In this document: piece after piece, positions 1-10,842 of the stretch
How positions within the stretch are numbered: position 1 is the stretch's first letter
Layout of the letters: each line of letters begins with the position of its first letter
Source of the DNA: Phoronis australis
Taxonomy: Eukaryota; Phoronida; Phoronidae
Direction of reading: 5' to 3'
NCBI GenBank assembly: GCA_002633005.1
Contig: NMRA01000116.1
Location: 344,474-404,473, forward strand
DNA length: 60,000 nt
Made by a program: the position numbers and the translations under genes
The notes under the pieces: generated by a model
Told to the model about the DNA's origin: nothing
The model's database searches: none
Seen by the model: only the letters and a program-made list of their open reading frames with translations

Positions 1-1114
1 CCGGATAGCACTTCTGTAAACACAATGAAAACAAACTTATTTCATAAAACTGAGTAAAGAAACTTGTGTAAATTTTTATTAAAGGCTAAAGAAAGATGTC
101 GATTTATAAAAGATGTGCTCATGTGTACATAAGTGTTTGTTATTGTTTGTAATGTGGCCCAGTGGCATTTACTACATAAAACACAATTGAAATTTATGCA
201 ATAATCGGATATAACGTGCTCAAATTTCGAGAACTAATTTGATGCCCATTATTCACTGGAGAAATATGGTTCCAAAAATGCAAGCATGTAACATCCGACA
301 ATTTCTGAATTTTATTGACAATAATTTGAGGATGGAGTATGCCAAGAGATTTGTGTTCTTAGTCATTGGAGGGCGACTCTCCAGTTTTGACCCCAACAAA
401 GAAAGTACATCTAGTCTGATGCTGCGACACTTTTGAACAGGCTTTTGACATTGAAACCGTGTGTTGTTTGGTTCAATGTTGATTGATGTCAGCATTGCAG
501 TGTCTTGAGTTCTTCACAGCCAATTTTGCCAACTCGTGGGGACAGTATACTGTTGACAACCCTTGTGGTGAGAGTGCTGACAACCAAAAGGCCCAAGGTT
601 CAAATTCAGCAATCTACTCAGAAAAAAATATGATTCCAAGTGCCCACCATGAGTGTACCGCATAAACGTGGTTGTTATTCTAAGAACATTATAGCACCTT
701 AAGATGGCCGAAGAAATGACAGACCAAAACGTCGTGCCACTGTAAATAGGCCAGAGATTGGTGTAAATGGACCACTTCAAAATGGTTTTAGGAATGAATA
801 GTAAAATACACTAAACAGGTTCAAACAATCCATACAACATTTGAAAAATAACACTCAGTCTATTGAGTTTACGGGTCACAGTTCTTATCGTCTGTGTTTC
901 AAAAACACTGGAATTGTAAAAATTAGGTGTAGTCCACAACATCAATTTTATTGAACAGAAACACAGCTTTGAACCGTAAAGTCACAAATACCCCTGAGAT
1001 ACAGGACAAGCACAACTGCACCTGTAATAGTTCAAAAACCTCTGATACTGAAGAACATGCCTTGAGCTGAATTCAAAGTGATTCGGTCACCGACAACAAA
1101 AAATTGAACTTCAT
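1..1114. other. No gene seen
   Basis: AT-rich sequence with only short open frames. A segment near 239-300 resembles pieces at 24421-24472 and 33605-33665 (shared words such as the 'ggagaaa.tggtt' stretch followed by 'aaaatgc..gcatgt'), so at least part is dispersed repeat. I see no splice-consistent exon. Confidence 0.5.
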
Positions 1115-1249
1115 AGACAAAGGCATGTTCACAAGGAGATGAAGTTGACTACTCAAATAAGACAAAGGCATATTCACAAGGAGATGAAGTTGACTACTCA
1201 AATAAGACAAAGGCATGTTCACAAGGAGATGAAGTTGACTACTCAAATA
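1115..1249. repeat. 45-bp minisatellite, three copies
   Basis: Three consecutive 45-bp units starting at 1115, 1160 and 1205, differing by about one base (catgttc versus catattc). The unit is a multiple of three, so the minus strand stays open and would encode a 15-residue repeat, but nothing else supports translation. Confidence 0.9.
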
Positions 1250-1714
1250 AGATTTCTTGGTTTTCAAAATATGAACAGGTGATCATCACATTTATTACTT
1301 AAAAAACAGAATTCTGAACCGAAACACAATTTTAAACACCGCAAAACCATGATAGTTTCAATTGCTCATGCATTCAGTTATTTTGCATTTGGTGTGTACT
1401 AATTATATCATTAGTGATGTAAACACACAATGTCCTGGTGGCTTTTGGATATTCAATATTCGAACTAACCAAGGAACAACAAACTTGAACAGAACTTTTT
1501 TAAATTTCCCATCTCAGCTAAAATTGACTACTAAACAAATCATTTTTTCTTGAAATAACAAAATTAATTTTCAAATATGTGAAAGAAAATTCTCCCGATC
1601 AGAAGATTTATGCATCCCTAAGCCAGTGGAATGTTCACATGTACACAACCTTGAGCTTAAGCATGATTCCAAGTTCAGGCACAGCATTGCCACTGGCACT
1701 GTCTAGCTTCTGTT

Positions 1715-2310
1715 TAGACAGTGACCAACGTCTCTAGCTGGCTCAGTAGATATGGTGGATCACCTACAGGAGCTTCATACACTGGAAACTTTTCGGCGAA
1801 TTGTGACTCACATTGATTAAAAAATCAAGTCACATTGTTACATGTATGTACCTTTTGCGATTAGAGGGAACCTTAGGAGGCAGTTGATGTGTTTAATTCC
1901 TTCCAACTCAGACAAATACTCCCGTAATCAAACTTTTTCTTTGAGCAGTCCTTTGTTCAGTTCACAAAATCAGAAACTGGCCTTTTTTAACACCCCGCCC
2001 GGTAGGCATATGACGTCATATCCCCTGGCGTGCACAATATAAGAAGGACCAATAACCAATTTTGGGAACTGAATGAGGGACCGCTCAAAGGAAAAGTTTG
2101 ATAACTGGAGTATTTGTTCAAGTTGGGGGGAATTGAAAGACATCCTACTTAGGTCTCCCTCTATACGCAAAAGGTATTTATAACAACATGACTTTGATGT
2201 TTTAGTCGGTGTGAGGCATGAATTAGGAGAAAGGCTTCCAGCGTATGAAGCTCCAATAGGAGCTACACCGTCTCTACTGATCTAGCTAGAGACGGTGTTC
2301 ACTGTCTAGC
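1715..2310. repeat. Inverted-repeat pair, possible degenerate MITE
   Basis: The reverse complement of about 1715-1790 matches about 2237-2310 over some 75-85 bases with scattered mismatches (shared tracts include 'gtatgaagctcc' and 'agctagagacg'). The spacer is about 450 bp. No clear target duplication was found, so the element ends are approximate. Confidence 0.55.
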
Positions 2311-2339
2311 TTCTGTTGTGCTGCTAGGCAATTACATCG

Positions 2340-2364
2340 CCCTGGATGCCGCAGGCATCCAGGG
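2340..2364. repeat. Perfect 11-bp stem hairpin
   Basis: The arm at 2340-2350 (CCCTGGATGCC) is followed by the loop GCA and its exact complement at 2354-2364. It lies just outside the right arm of the preceding inverted repeat and may belong to the same element. Confidence 0.85.
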
Positions 2365-2825
2365 GTGATAGTACATCCTCACAAAAAGTTACGAATTTCA
2401 AAATACAGGAAATAAACTCAAATGAAACATGCATATATGCACATGGAGTTATAAAGAACTCATACCATAAGTCTAGAGACGATTCAGTCAAGATAACTTG
2501 AACAAATCGATGAAAATCTGTTGCGGTTTGCTCGAGTTTCTCTTACCGGGTGCCATTTTGAGGAAGCTACGTGAAATCATGCATGTTGACGAATAAAAAG
2601 TCCAACGGAGACAAATCTTACAAATTTCATTTGATACCATCTCATGCTATTTTGCAAGTGTCAGGCGCTAGCGTCCCGCGCTTCGCTCAGTCTTGCGCTA
2701 GCCTTTGCCCATGTGGTGAAAAAGTTAACGGCAACCAAAAAAGTGGAGTAGGAATTCTTCGCCAAAGTCACCTTAATTCTCACAACTAAGCTTCATCGAA
2801 GATATGAATAGAAGCAGAAAGGACC

Positions 2826-2831
2826 AATGAA
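2826..2831. repeat. Left target-site duplication AATGAA
   Basis: Immediately precedes the CACGGGTG terminus and is repeated exactly after the opposite terminus. Confidence 0.75.
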
Positions 2832-4239
2832 CACGGGTGAGAAACAACATGACCGCCGGTCCTCTAAATCGGACTGACTCACCCAAAACAGGACCTCTGG
2901 GGATCAAATGGGACCGCTGCACCAGAAAATGGGACTGATGCACCTAAAAACATGAACGCCCCACCACAAAACAGGACCGCCGGGGACTGAACATGACCAC
3001 CGGAGACAAAATGTAGTAATCAAGGCCTTTGTATGATACTGCAGGTTATGACGTAACCGATCAGCTAACTGTGTAAAGACTCGCCAAAATAAAACTTGGT
3101 AGCACTGCGTTATTGAGCTCCATTACATCCCCGAAATTTCCCACAGCCCGGGAAAAGTTCTGCTTGTCACCTCGTCAAGTAAAACTTATATCAACATGTA
3201 GAGCTAGCGAGCGGAGCAGGCACATGCAAAATCTAGGAGTCAATCAACACTCACCTTGCAGGTTGCAGCCGCTTGAGTGAAAAAAAATTAGTGAACGTCA
3301 TTTGTTTGCCTATTGTAACAAAAGTTTGTCGCTCTTGTGACACGAGCACGCACCATTTCCTAACATTTTGCAACATCTTTTGGAAGATGATGACTCAACT
3401 TCGCAGCAGCACGATTTGTTCTGAAATTCGGTTTGCTGGTATTAAAACACTAAACACGTATGACGAAATGATAATTTGTTGTGTCATGCATGCAACCTTG
3501 TAGAAGAGAAGAGCTGACTGAAGCCGGTGAAAAATGAACTGGTCAATGTCAGCCGACCTAAGAGAACGCATCTCAATTTTAGCAGCAGAATAACGACAGA
3601 ACGACAAATTTTCCCGGCGAGCGCCGATAAATAATTTAGTTTATTCTAGGAAGAGTGTCGTTAATAACACTAATTTGGTGAAGATTTTATATGTTCAGTG
3701 TTTTACCCACATCGGCGCCAAGCTGTATATTTAAATACTGCTTTGCCGCACAAAGGCTAGTTATGAAGCTTCACCCGAGAACCAGAACTATAATGTCACA
3801 TTGGAGAAAACGATTTTCATTTTGTTCTAAAACTTACGCAGTGGATAAAGTGATTATTTAGCTCAAAAGTGTGCAATGTGGTTGGTTAGAGGTTATAACT
3901 CAAAAGCGCCGCGTGTTACAAAGCAAAATGTCCTCTAGCACACAAAAGATTTTGTTGGATTAATCGACACAAGACCTGCATATGCATACGTAAATAGCCA
4001 TTATATGATCTGTGTAAGCCCACCGATAATCAATCTTAGCTTGTTTGTCATTGCGGTTTCAATCCCCGGCGGTCATTTTCAGTCCCCGGCGGTCCTGTTT
4101 TTCTGGTGAGGCGGTCATGTTTTTAGGTGCGTCAGTCCCATTTTCTGGTGCAACGGTCCTATTTGATCCCCGGAGATCTTGTTTTGGGTGAGTTGGTCCG
4201 ATTTAAGAGGACCGGCGGTCACGTTGTTTCTCACCCGTG
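2832..4239. mobile_element. Non-autonomous DNA transposon with long terminal inverted repeats
   Basis: Left arm 2832-~3008 and right arm ~4061-4239 are inverted copies of each other, each about 180 bp, both ending in CACGGGTG. The element is directly flanked by the 6-bp repeat AATGAA at 2826-2831 and 4240-4245, a good target-site duplication. Each arm is built of degenerate sub-repeats around 'ACAGGACCGCCGGGGA'. The ~1.05-kb core has no transposase-length frame (longest about 76 codons), so the copy is non-autonomous. A 6-bp duplication does not fit hAT (8), piggyBac (TTAA) or Harbinger (3); the superfamily is unknown to me. Confidence 0.85.
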
Positions 4240-4245
4240 AATGAA
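4240..4245. repeat. Right target-site duplication AATGAA
   Basis: Immediately follows the CACCCGTG terminus and matches 2826-2831 exactly. Confidence 0.75.
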
Positions 4246-7153
4246 GAAAGTAAGTGCTTTTTTAAGACTTTAAGTGATAGTTTTTAAGTGTGGAATGTAT
4301 TTTTGACCACGTGAAAACTCAAAATTGGTGGCTGGATTTGGCCTACTGCCCGTTTAAAATACATGGAACGAAATGAAGTATTGTAGCCGCCAACCGGCCA
4401 ACCGAGGGGCTGCGTGTTGCCTACATTGTGCTGAGTACTGGACATGTCAATTGTCATTCAGGGTTGTGTGCGCTGACCTTATTTGATGGATGCTACATAA
4501 ACAATTCACGTCAGAACCAATAAAACGCGTTTCAAAGGCTACATGATAGAATGAGTCATGTATACTTACTTTGATCGCACAGAAACGGCCGCCAGAGGAG
4601 AATGGACGCAACCGGTGACGAGTTTTGAGGACAAGCACAATCTGCCGCAACCAACAAGGGCCATTTTGTAAGCGGAAGAGGCCTTTAAGCGACACCTGAC
4701 GGGCGTTTCGCATATGCTAGAGCCTCACGAACACAAGATTCACGCAGTTCGCGAGAAATTTCCTAGTCTTGTCAAATACGGTCTCTGGTCTTTTCCACCT
4801 ATGATCAAAGACGCTACGGTCTCTGCTATGATCTGCTTGTTCCAGTCCCACACGAGAAGCACGTGATTGTAACATCTTTGTTCGCTAGATTCTTGCGTGT
4901 ACGGAACTTAGCCATGGTGAGCAGCATGAGATATCCCTGATGTCGCCAAGACCATATCAAAGATACTATGTCAGTAGGCCTATCTTAGACCATATGTCGG
5001 AATCACGACCGGGTACTGTGACGCGGCAGCCGGAGCCGGACAGGCCGGCCCGCGGAAGCGTAAAGAATCTCTGTATATTCCCATTTGAGTATGGCGATCT
5101 GTTGCGATCGCTGAAAAACATTACGACATGCTCGAATATGAAGTTCATGATGAGTTGTAGGGCCTATTGTATTTTTTGAGTATCGTGTCTTGCTGTGCGC
5201 CGTAGCCTACTTCGGTCCATGCGCATGTTTCCGAAAGAATGCATTTTCTCAAAGAAAATTGTTTCACGCAAATGTTTGGCATAGACACCTTCACCGTCCC
5301 GTATGCTTATGTAGGCGCCGGTGCATGGATGTCCTTGGAGTGTTTGACTTTGCGGTGCCGCCAGAACGCCGAGCAGGCACACCCCAATGTCCTGCCGGCG
5401 ACGAATTTTGAATGAGCCAACTGTGGGCTATTGTTGCCAGCGCGACTTAGTTTAGAATGGCAACCAGCATTGTTCTGCTTGGGTCGCTTGCTTATGCAGC
5501 TAATAACATATTGCCATGGCTTCTGTAACTATACTGAGGAACCGCTCGATCTACCGGAGTCACTGAGTCACTATCTGGTCAGTATTCGCTATATTTGCAA
5601 AAACAGCAAATGGACCTTTTTAGCTTACAACGCTTAGAAGAAAATTTAGAAATATTATTAATGCAGCATTTCGCCCTAATTGTTTAAGTTGCTGGCTAAA
5701 ACGAAAGTTGACTTCGACTAGGCCTTTGGGTCTCATTAGCAGGCTTCAGTTACAATCACTCACGGTACTGGTGATGCGAACTCGTCGTTGCACGCTATCG
5801 TTTTTGCAGCCGCAATTAAGACGCAGTTTGGAATTGGAAGTGAAGAACTTTTTGACGGAAACAAATGACAAGCGCTTTAGAAAACGATGCCATTTGTATC
5901 ACGATTCTTATGCCTGGGAGGAATTTGATAATGATTTTCGATTCGATTCTTGTTTGTCAAATTAATTCATTTGTTCACAAACGAAATTTGTCATTAACTT
6001 GCCACCGTACCAATTTGAGCTATGCAATGTTAAAATGATAAGATTAAAACTAATGAACGATCCTGAGCTGTTTATTTGCTCAATATCCCAATTTTCGTGA
6101 TTGTAAGACACACATACCAACGGCGAAATTGGAATTACATATTAAATCGAAATGTGGTTACGTAGGCGTGTCGATATGGAAATCGTTTGCTCCTGCATCG
6201 AGTTCGATCATGATTTGATGCAATAGTCGCACTGACCCTTATCAAAACTGAGGCAATGTCAGCATTAGTTTGAACAAGTCGATCGTTGCATGGGCGGTTT
6301 AGCTAAAAAGCGTTGAAAGCAAAGTTCCATGGCCTTTACAAATTGAAATTAACTTGTCTACCGACTAGAGTATCAGTTGAGTCAATTTCAAACCAAACAA
6401 TCAATATTCAAGCTCTGATGCCATAAAGTCATGACCCACCACCAGTTTTCGAACACTTTCTTGCTATTTTCAGAAATTCTCTTATTGTCGAATCCCCGTC
6501 TTTGACTAGAGCGCAAAGCAAAGCGTGTCGGGTGGTAATTGTACATTTGATATTGACTGCACTTCAGTGGTCAAAGAGCTGTGGTGAAAAAGTGACGTCT
6601 TGACAATTAATCCATAACGAGTTAGTTGATGAATATCAAATTCTGGTACCGATTTCACTCGGAATCAAATAGGTTTGATGCCGTTTTTAACTCCATATTC
6701 TGAAAATTTGGCGGAAATCAGTGATTTATATTTCCAAAATTAGGTTGAGAGAATCAGTCATGCGGCAAACTATTGTGTATGTGACCTCCACACAAAGTAT
6801 CCTTTGACGAACACTGAGGAGTCAACACCAGGCGAAACAAGTCTTCAAACAACGTAAAACCAAATGGTCGCAAAATACTTGCATTGAAGCTCAAAATACA
6901 CAGAAATACACTTCAAAATGTAAAAGTTCTGCAAATACTCCGCGGCACATAAATTAGAATAATGATTCCCCCAACCGTAGTAGTGTCCCAAGTGAACCCT
7001 TAGTCTTCTGGTGAGGGTGCGCAACACAAAAGGCGTCGCCACCAGGATAGTCTCTTCTCGTTTGTTCGTGACGTAGACTTATTATTACGACATTTCTTTT
7101 GTTTCAGATACCCGTGATCATCATATTCTTTTCTCACGCTAGCGCTTTCACTA
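4246..7153. other. No gene recognised
   Basis: Includes a stretch of higher GC and CpG content around 4.85-5.45 kb that could be a promoter or part of an unrecognised exon, and unremarkable AT-rich sequence after 5.65 kb. The open frames here (all under about 86 codons) show no recognisable composition or splice pairing. Confidence 0.4.
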
Positions 7154-7399
7154 TTAACAGAAGGGTGGTGGCCCACGCGGTAACCTCAGTCTGTCACCAG
7201 TAAGGTTATCGACACGACCTTCGTTGCCATAAGAAACATCGACGTCTCCACGGATTTTATTGATAATGCCAGTTACAAGTCCGTTGTTTTCGTCTGTGCC
7301 ACGGCATTCCCGAACTCTATTTGTAAAAGAACTTTCAGATTCAGTTTCAACATTTGTATCATGCGCTGTGTCACCATTTCCAAACAGAGTATCATGTCC

Positions 7400-8135
7400 C
7401 GGATCACCATTTCCATAAGGAGCATCAAGGTCAGGGTCACCATTTCCATGCAGAGTATCATATCTTGGATCACCTTTTCCACAAAGAATATCATGCCCTG
7501 GATCACCATTGTCGTACGCAGTATCGTACTCTGGATCTCCATTTTCATACGCCGATTCGTGCTCAGGGTCATCATTTTCATACGCAGAATCGTGATCAGG
7601 ACCACCGTTTTCATATGACATATCGTTGTTAGGATCACCATTTCCATAAGGAACATCAAGGCCAGGATCACCATCTTCATACGGAGTATCATTTCCTGAA
7701 TTATCATTTCCACATGAAGTATCATGCCCTGGATCACCATCTCCATGCAGAGTATTATTTCCTGGATAACCATTTCCACACGAAGTATCGTGCCCTGGAT
7801 CACCATCTTCATACGGAGTATAATTTCCTGAATTACCATTTCCATGTGGAGTATCATTCACTGGATCACCATTTCCACACGAAGTATCATGCCCTGGATC
7901 ACCATCTTCATACGAGGTATCATTTCATGAATTACCATTTCCACGTGGAGTATCATTCACTGGATCACGATTTCCACATGAAGTATCATGCCCTGGACCA
8001 CGATCTCCATACAGAGTGTTATTTCTTTGATCACTATTTCCACTACAAGTATCATGCATTGGACCACCATCTCGACGCGAAGTATCATTCGGATAACCAT
8101 TTCCACCTGAAACATGGTGCCCTGGATCACCAGTC
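7400..8135 (-). repeat. 33-bp tandem repeat array 2
   Basis: Degenerate 33-bp units ('ggatcaccatttcca' plus about 18 further bases) encode 11 residues each on the minus strand. Because 33 is divisible by three, several other frames, including a His-rich plus-strand frame, are open as by-products. Confidence 0.9.
7925..7927 (-). other. In-frame premature TGA inside the repeat array
   Basis: The equivalent position of neighbouring 33-bp units reads GGA in the sequence context N-S-G-N-D-T; here it is TGA. Frame continuity on both sides is exact (the downstream block is in the same frame as the start). The following base is A, not the CUA context favoured for stop readthrough. Confidence 0.85.
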
Positions 8136-8137
8136 GC

Positions 8138-8690
8138 GTCAGCAATGTGCTCTAGTCGTTGAACTGCAAGTACGCCGTCTGTTTTCTCTTTACATTTTCC
8201 CTGCAGTTGCACCGCGGCAACCTTATTGGCAATTTCTCTGTTTTCATTGAAGTCGTTCTTCTGATTCAGTGTGCTTTTGTTATCTATAGTATAAGTAGTA
8301 GGAAGAAGACATGGTTTGAGCTTTGATTCTGAATTTATGCTTGTGGTTGCCGCTGTTGTTGTTTCCTGATGCCCGTGTGTTATTTCTGGGATGTCGTCGA
8401 GAATGTCTTCGATATATTCATAGTGAACAGTTTTGGTCTGTCCGTTTTCATCTACTTTAGTCAAAGTGATACTTGAATCTTCGTATTCCTCACTCAAGTC
8501 ATCATCTTCAAAATCTCCCAGCATGACGGAAATTATTGCTGTTTTGATGTCCATGAGATTCTCTGTGATTGGTACTATATGTCGCTTGATAAGATTCACA
8601 AACGCTGATATATGCGCCACCAGAAAAATCATCAAGTCTACTAATAGCCTAATGGGCACTTCCAGTGCCATATTCAAATTTGAATTCTGA
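8138..8690 (-). repeat. Module B, internal duplicate of module A
   Basis: Direct copy of 9428-9980 at an offset of 1290 bp. Bases 8431-8570 match 9721-9860 essentially without change, and the predicted residues from VPIR through the acidic DLSEEYEDSS segment are nearly identical. The homology extends upstream of the ATG of module A, to a CAG that could be a splice acceptor (reverse strand near 9979-9981). Confidence 0.85.
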
Positions 8691-8692
8691 CA

Positions 8693-9125
8693 CCCTGGAT
8701 CACCATCTCCATACAGGATATCATGTCCTGGATCACCATCTCCATACGGAGTATCATTTCTTGGATCACCATTTCCACATGAAGTATCATATCTTGGACC
8801 ACCTCTTTCACGCCCAGTATCCTTCACTGGATCACCATTTTCATACGCAGTATCGTGCTCATGTACAACATTTCCATACGGAGTATCTTCCTGAGGATCA
8901 CCGTGTTCATATGGAATGTCGTTTTCAGGATTACCCTTTCCATACGGAGTATCTTGACGGGGATCACCCTTTTTATGTAAGATATCGTTGTCAGGATCAC
9001 CATTTGTAGACTGAGTATCATTGAGAGGATCGCCCTTTCGATACGGAGTACCATGCCATGGACCACCATTTCCTTTCGAAGTAATATGCTCAGGGTCACC
9101 ATTATCACATGGTGCCTCAAGTACA
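8693..9125 (-). repeat. 33-bp tandem repeat array 1
   Basis: About a dozen diverged 11-residue units between the acidic linker and module B, more diverged from one another than the units of array 2. Confidence 0.8.
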
Positions 9126-9967
9126 GAATCACGCTTGTCCTGTGAAGCGTCAGACCCATGATCACTTCTTTCATATAGAATACCAGGTTTGAGATCACCC
9201 TCTTTACATGGATCGTCACGCTTGTCTTCATCATTTTCATCATGGGCATTGTTTCTGTCATTTACGTTAAGAATAGCCTGTTCGTTTTCTTCTTCGCCAC
9301 TTGCACTATTTATAAGCCGTCCAACATTGCCATTTTTAATGTCACGTACGTACCTGTCCATTCCATCTGTAACATCAGCAAGGCGTCCGTTCTTGCCCTC
9401 GATGGCATCAAGTATGCATCTTTCTCCTTTAGCAGCTTTGTCAGCAATGTGTTCCAGTCCTTGAACTGCAAGTATACAGTCTGTTTTCTCTTTACATTTT
9501 GCCTGCAGTTGAATGGCGCCATCATTGTTGGCAATTTCACTGTTTTCATTGAAGTTGTTCTGATTCAAAGCGCTTTTGCTATCTACTGTAGCAGTAAGAA
9601 GAAGACATGGTTTGAGATTTGTTTCTGAATTGATGGTTGCAGCTGCTGTAGTTTCCTGATGCCCATGTGGTATTTCTGGGATGTCGTCGAGAATATCTTC
9701 GATATATTCATAGTGAACAGTTTTGGTCTGTCCGTTTTCATCTACTTTAGTCAAAGTGATACTTGAATCTTCGTATTCCTCACTCAAGTCATCATCTTCA
9801 AAATCTCCCAGCATGACGGAAATTATTGCTGTTTTGATGTCCAAGAGATTCTCTGTGATTGGTACTATATGTCGCTTGATACTATTCACAAACGCTGATA
9901 TATACGCCATTAGAAAGACCATCAAGTCTGCTAATACCCTGATGGGTACTTTCACTGCCATATTCAA

Positions 9968-10646
9968 ATATGAACTCTGACGTCATCAATACGTTGACGT
10001 CATACACGCAAAACGCATTTTAATGCGGACGTTTTTATTTGTGCGGCGATCGTCCGGTTTTTAATCCTTACTTATCCCCTAACGGGCTGCACTGTTTTCT
10101 CTTACTTTACTAAACACCGCTTTTTCTCACGAATACAGTTCCTTTTCTCACACGATTTGTCCTTTTCTCTTGCGCAGAAATTCAGTAAATGTCTTCACTA
10201 GTGAACACCAATTCAGTTGTAGTATACAGACAGCCGGTATCGTACCAAGGCAAGTGTTCTTACTCACGCCTCCTACCAAGAGTGGAAAGAACGCTAAGAA
10301 AAGAATCGTTCGAAATAACATACTGTGGACGACAAAAGAAATACAACTCATTCGAAAAGGTTTGTATTTATGAGAGAAGAACGTCGTTGTGATGAGAACA
10401 CTGATCCGGTGCGCCCCGCGAGAGAACCGAGGCAGCCCGTTTGTCCTGGCTGTTCGATTAGTCAAACTGGTGTGCGTTTTACAAAAATAAATATTCTGCA
10501 AGTGACAATTATATTCGAAAAACAGATTTTGCCGGTTTAGCTTGACCAGATGTCAATTTTACAAATGTGATTATAACATATAGCATTAAATTTCACAACA
10601 ATTTTAATCGGCATATGCAACCACAAAAGGACTGGGAATCATTTTA
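9968..10646. other. No gene recognised
   Basis: Gap between the repeat-protein frame and the 3' end of the RAMA gene. Open frames on both strands overlap at 10148-10540 but none shows recognisable motifs. It should hold the promoter or an upstream intron of the repeat gene. Confidence 0.4.
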
Positions 10647-10842
10647 TCAAGGCCATTGATCGATGGATCGAATTAGGTCATCAGAGTATTCGAGGTCTTC
10701 ATACGGAAATAATTCTTTGTCACTTATCAAATGAATTGTACAGTTCATTAGTAGAGACAATAAATCTTTTCCTTCTCCTTTAGCACCATTATCTTTCTTT
10801 TGAAACCTTGAACTGCTTTGCGTCGACGGTATTTCTTCAGGT
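10647..10842 (-). CDS. RAMA gene last exon
   Basis: 196 nt after a 'tttttttcag' acceptor, ending in TGA. Polar start, then a helix-like DLLSLLMNCTIHLISDKELF and an acidic, aromatic tail ending IDQWP. If the gene is ANKRD31, this is where the REC114-binding segment would be. Confidence 0.7.

Larger units (their letters stand above)
7154..9961 (-). pseudogene. Acidic 11-residue-repeat protein with duplicated module, interrupted by TGA
   Basis: The minus frame runs from ATG at 9961 to TGA at 7925-7927 (678 aa), then stays open in the same frame to TAA at 7154 (256 more codons). Order: module A (residues 1 to about 185), an acidic linker, an 11-residue repeat array (pattern GDPGHDTxxGN), module B (a near copy of A), a second repeat array containing the TGA, and a short tail ending RGPPPFC. 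Module A opens with a hydrophobic segment (about residues 10-26) after an Arg and before Lys-Arg, suggesting a signal anchor or transmembrane helix, then an acidic stretch. Many N-D-T and N-N-T sequons occur in the repeats. No family recognised. Neighbouring repeats have GGA (Gly) where the TGA stands, so this is a point nonsense change, an allele, or a sequencing error; the gene may be functional in other haplotypes. Confidence 0.55.

Noticed and set aside
7714-8250. 178-codon His-rich plus-strand frame
   Set aside because: It is the antisense of the 33-bp repeat array; a period divisible by three keeps several frames open. The minus frame stays open through the non-repeat modules and is preferred.
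8665-9009. 114-codon His-rich plus-strand frame
   Set aside because: Antisense by-product of repeat array 1.
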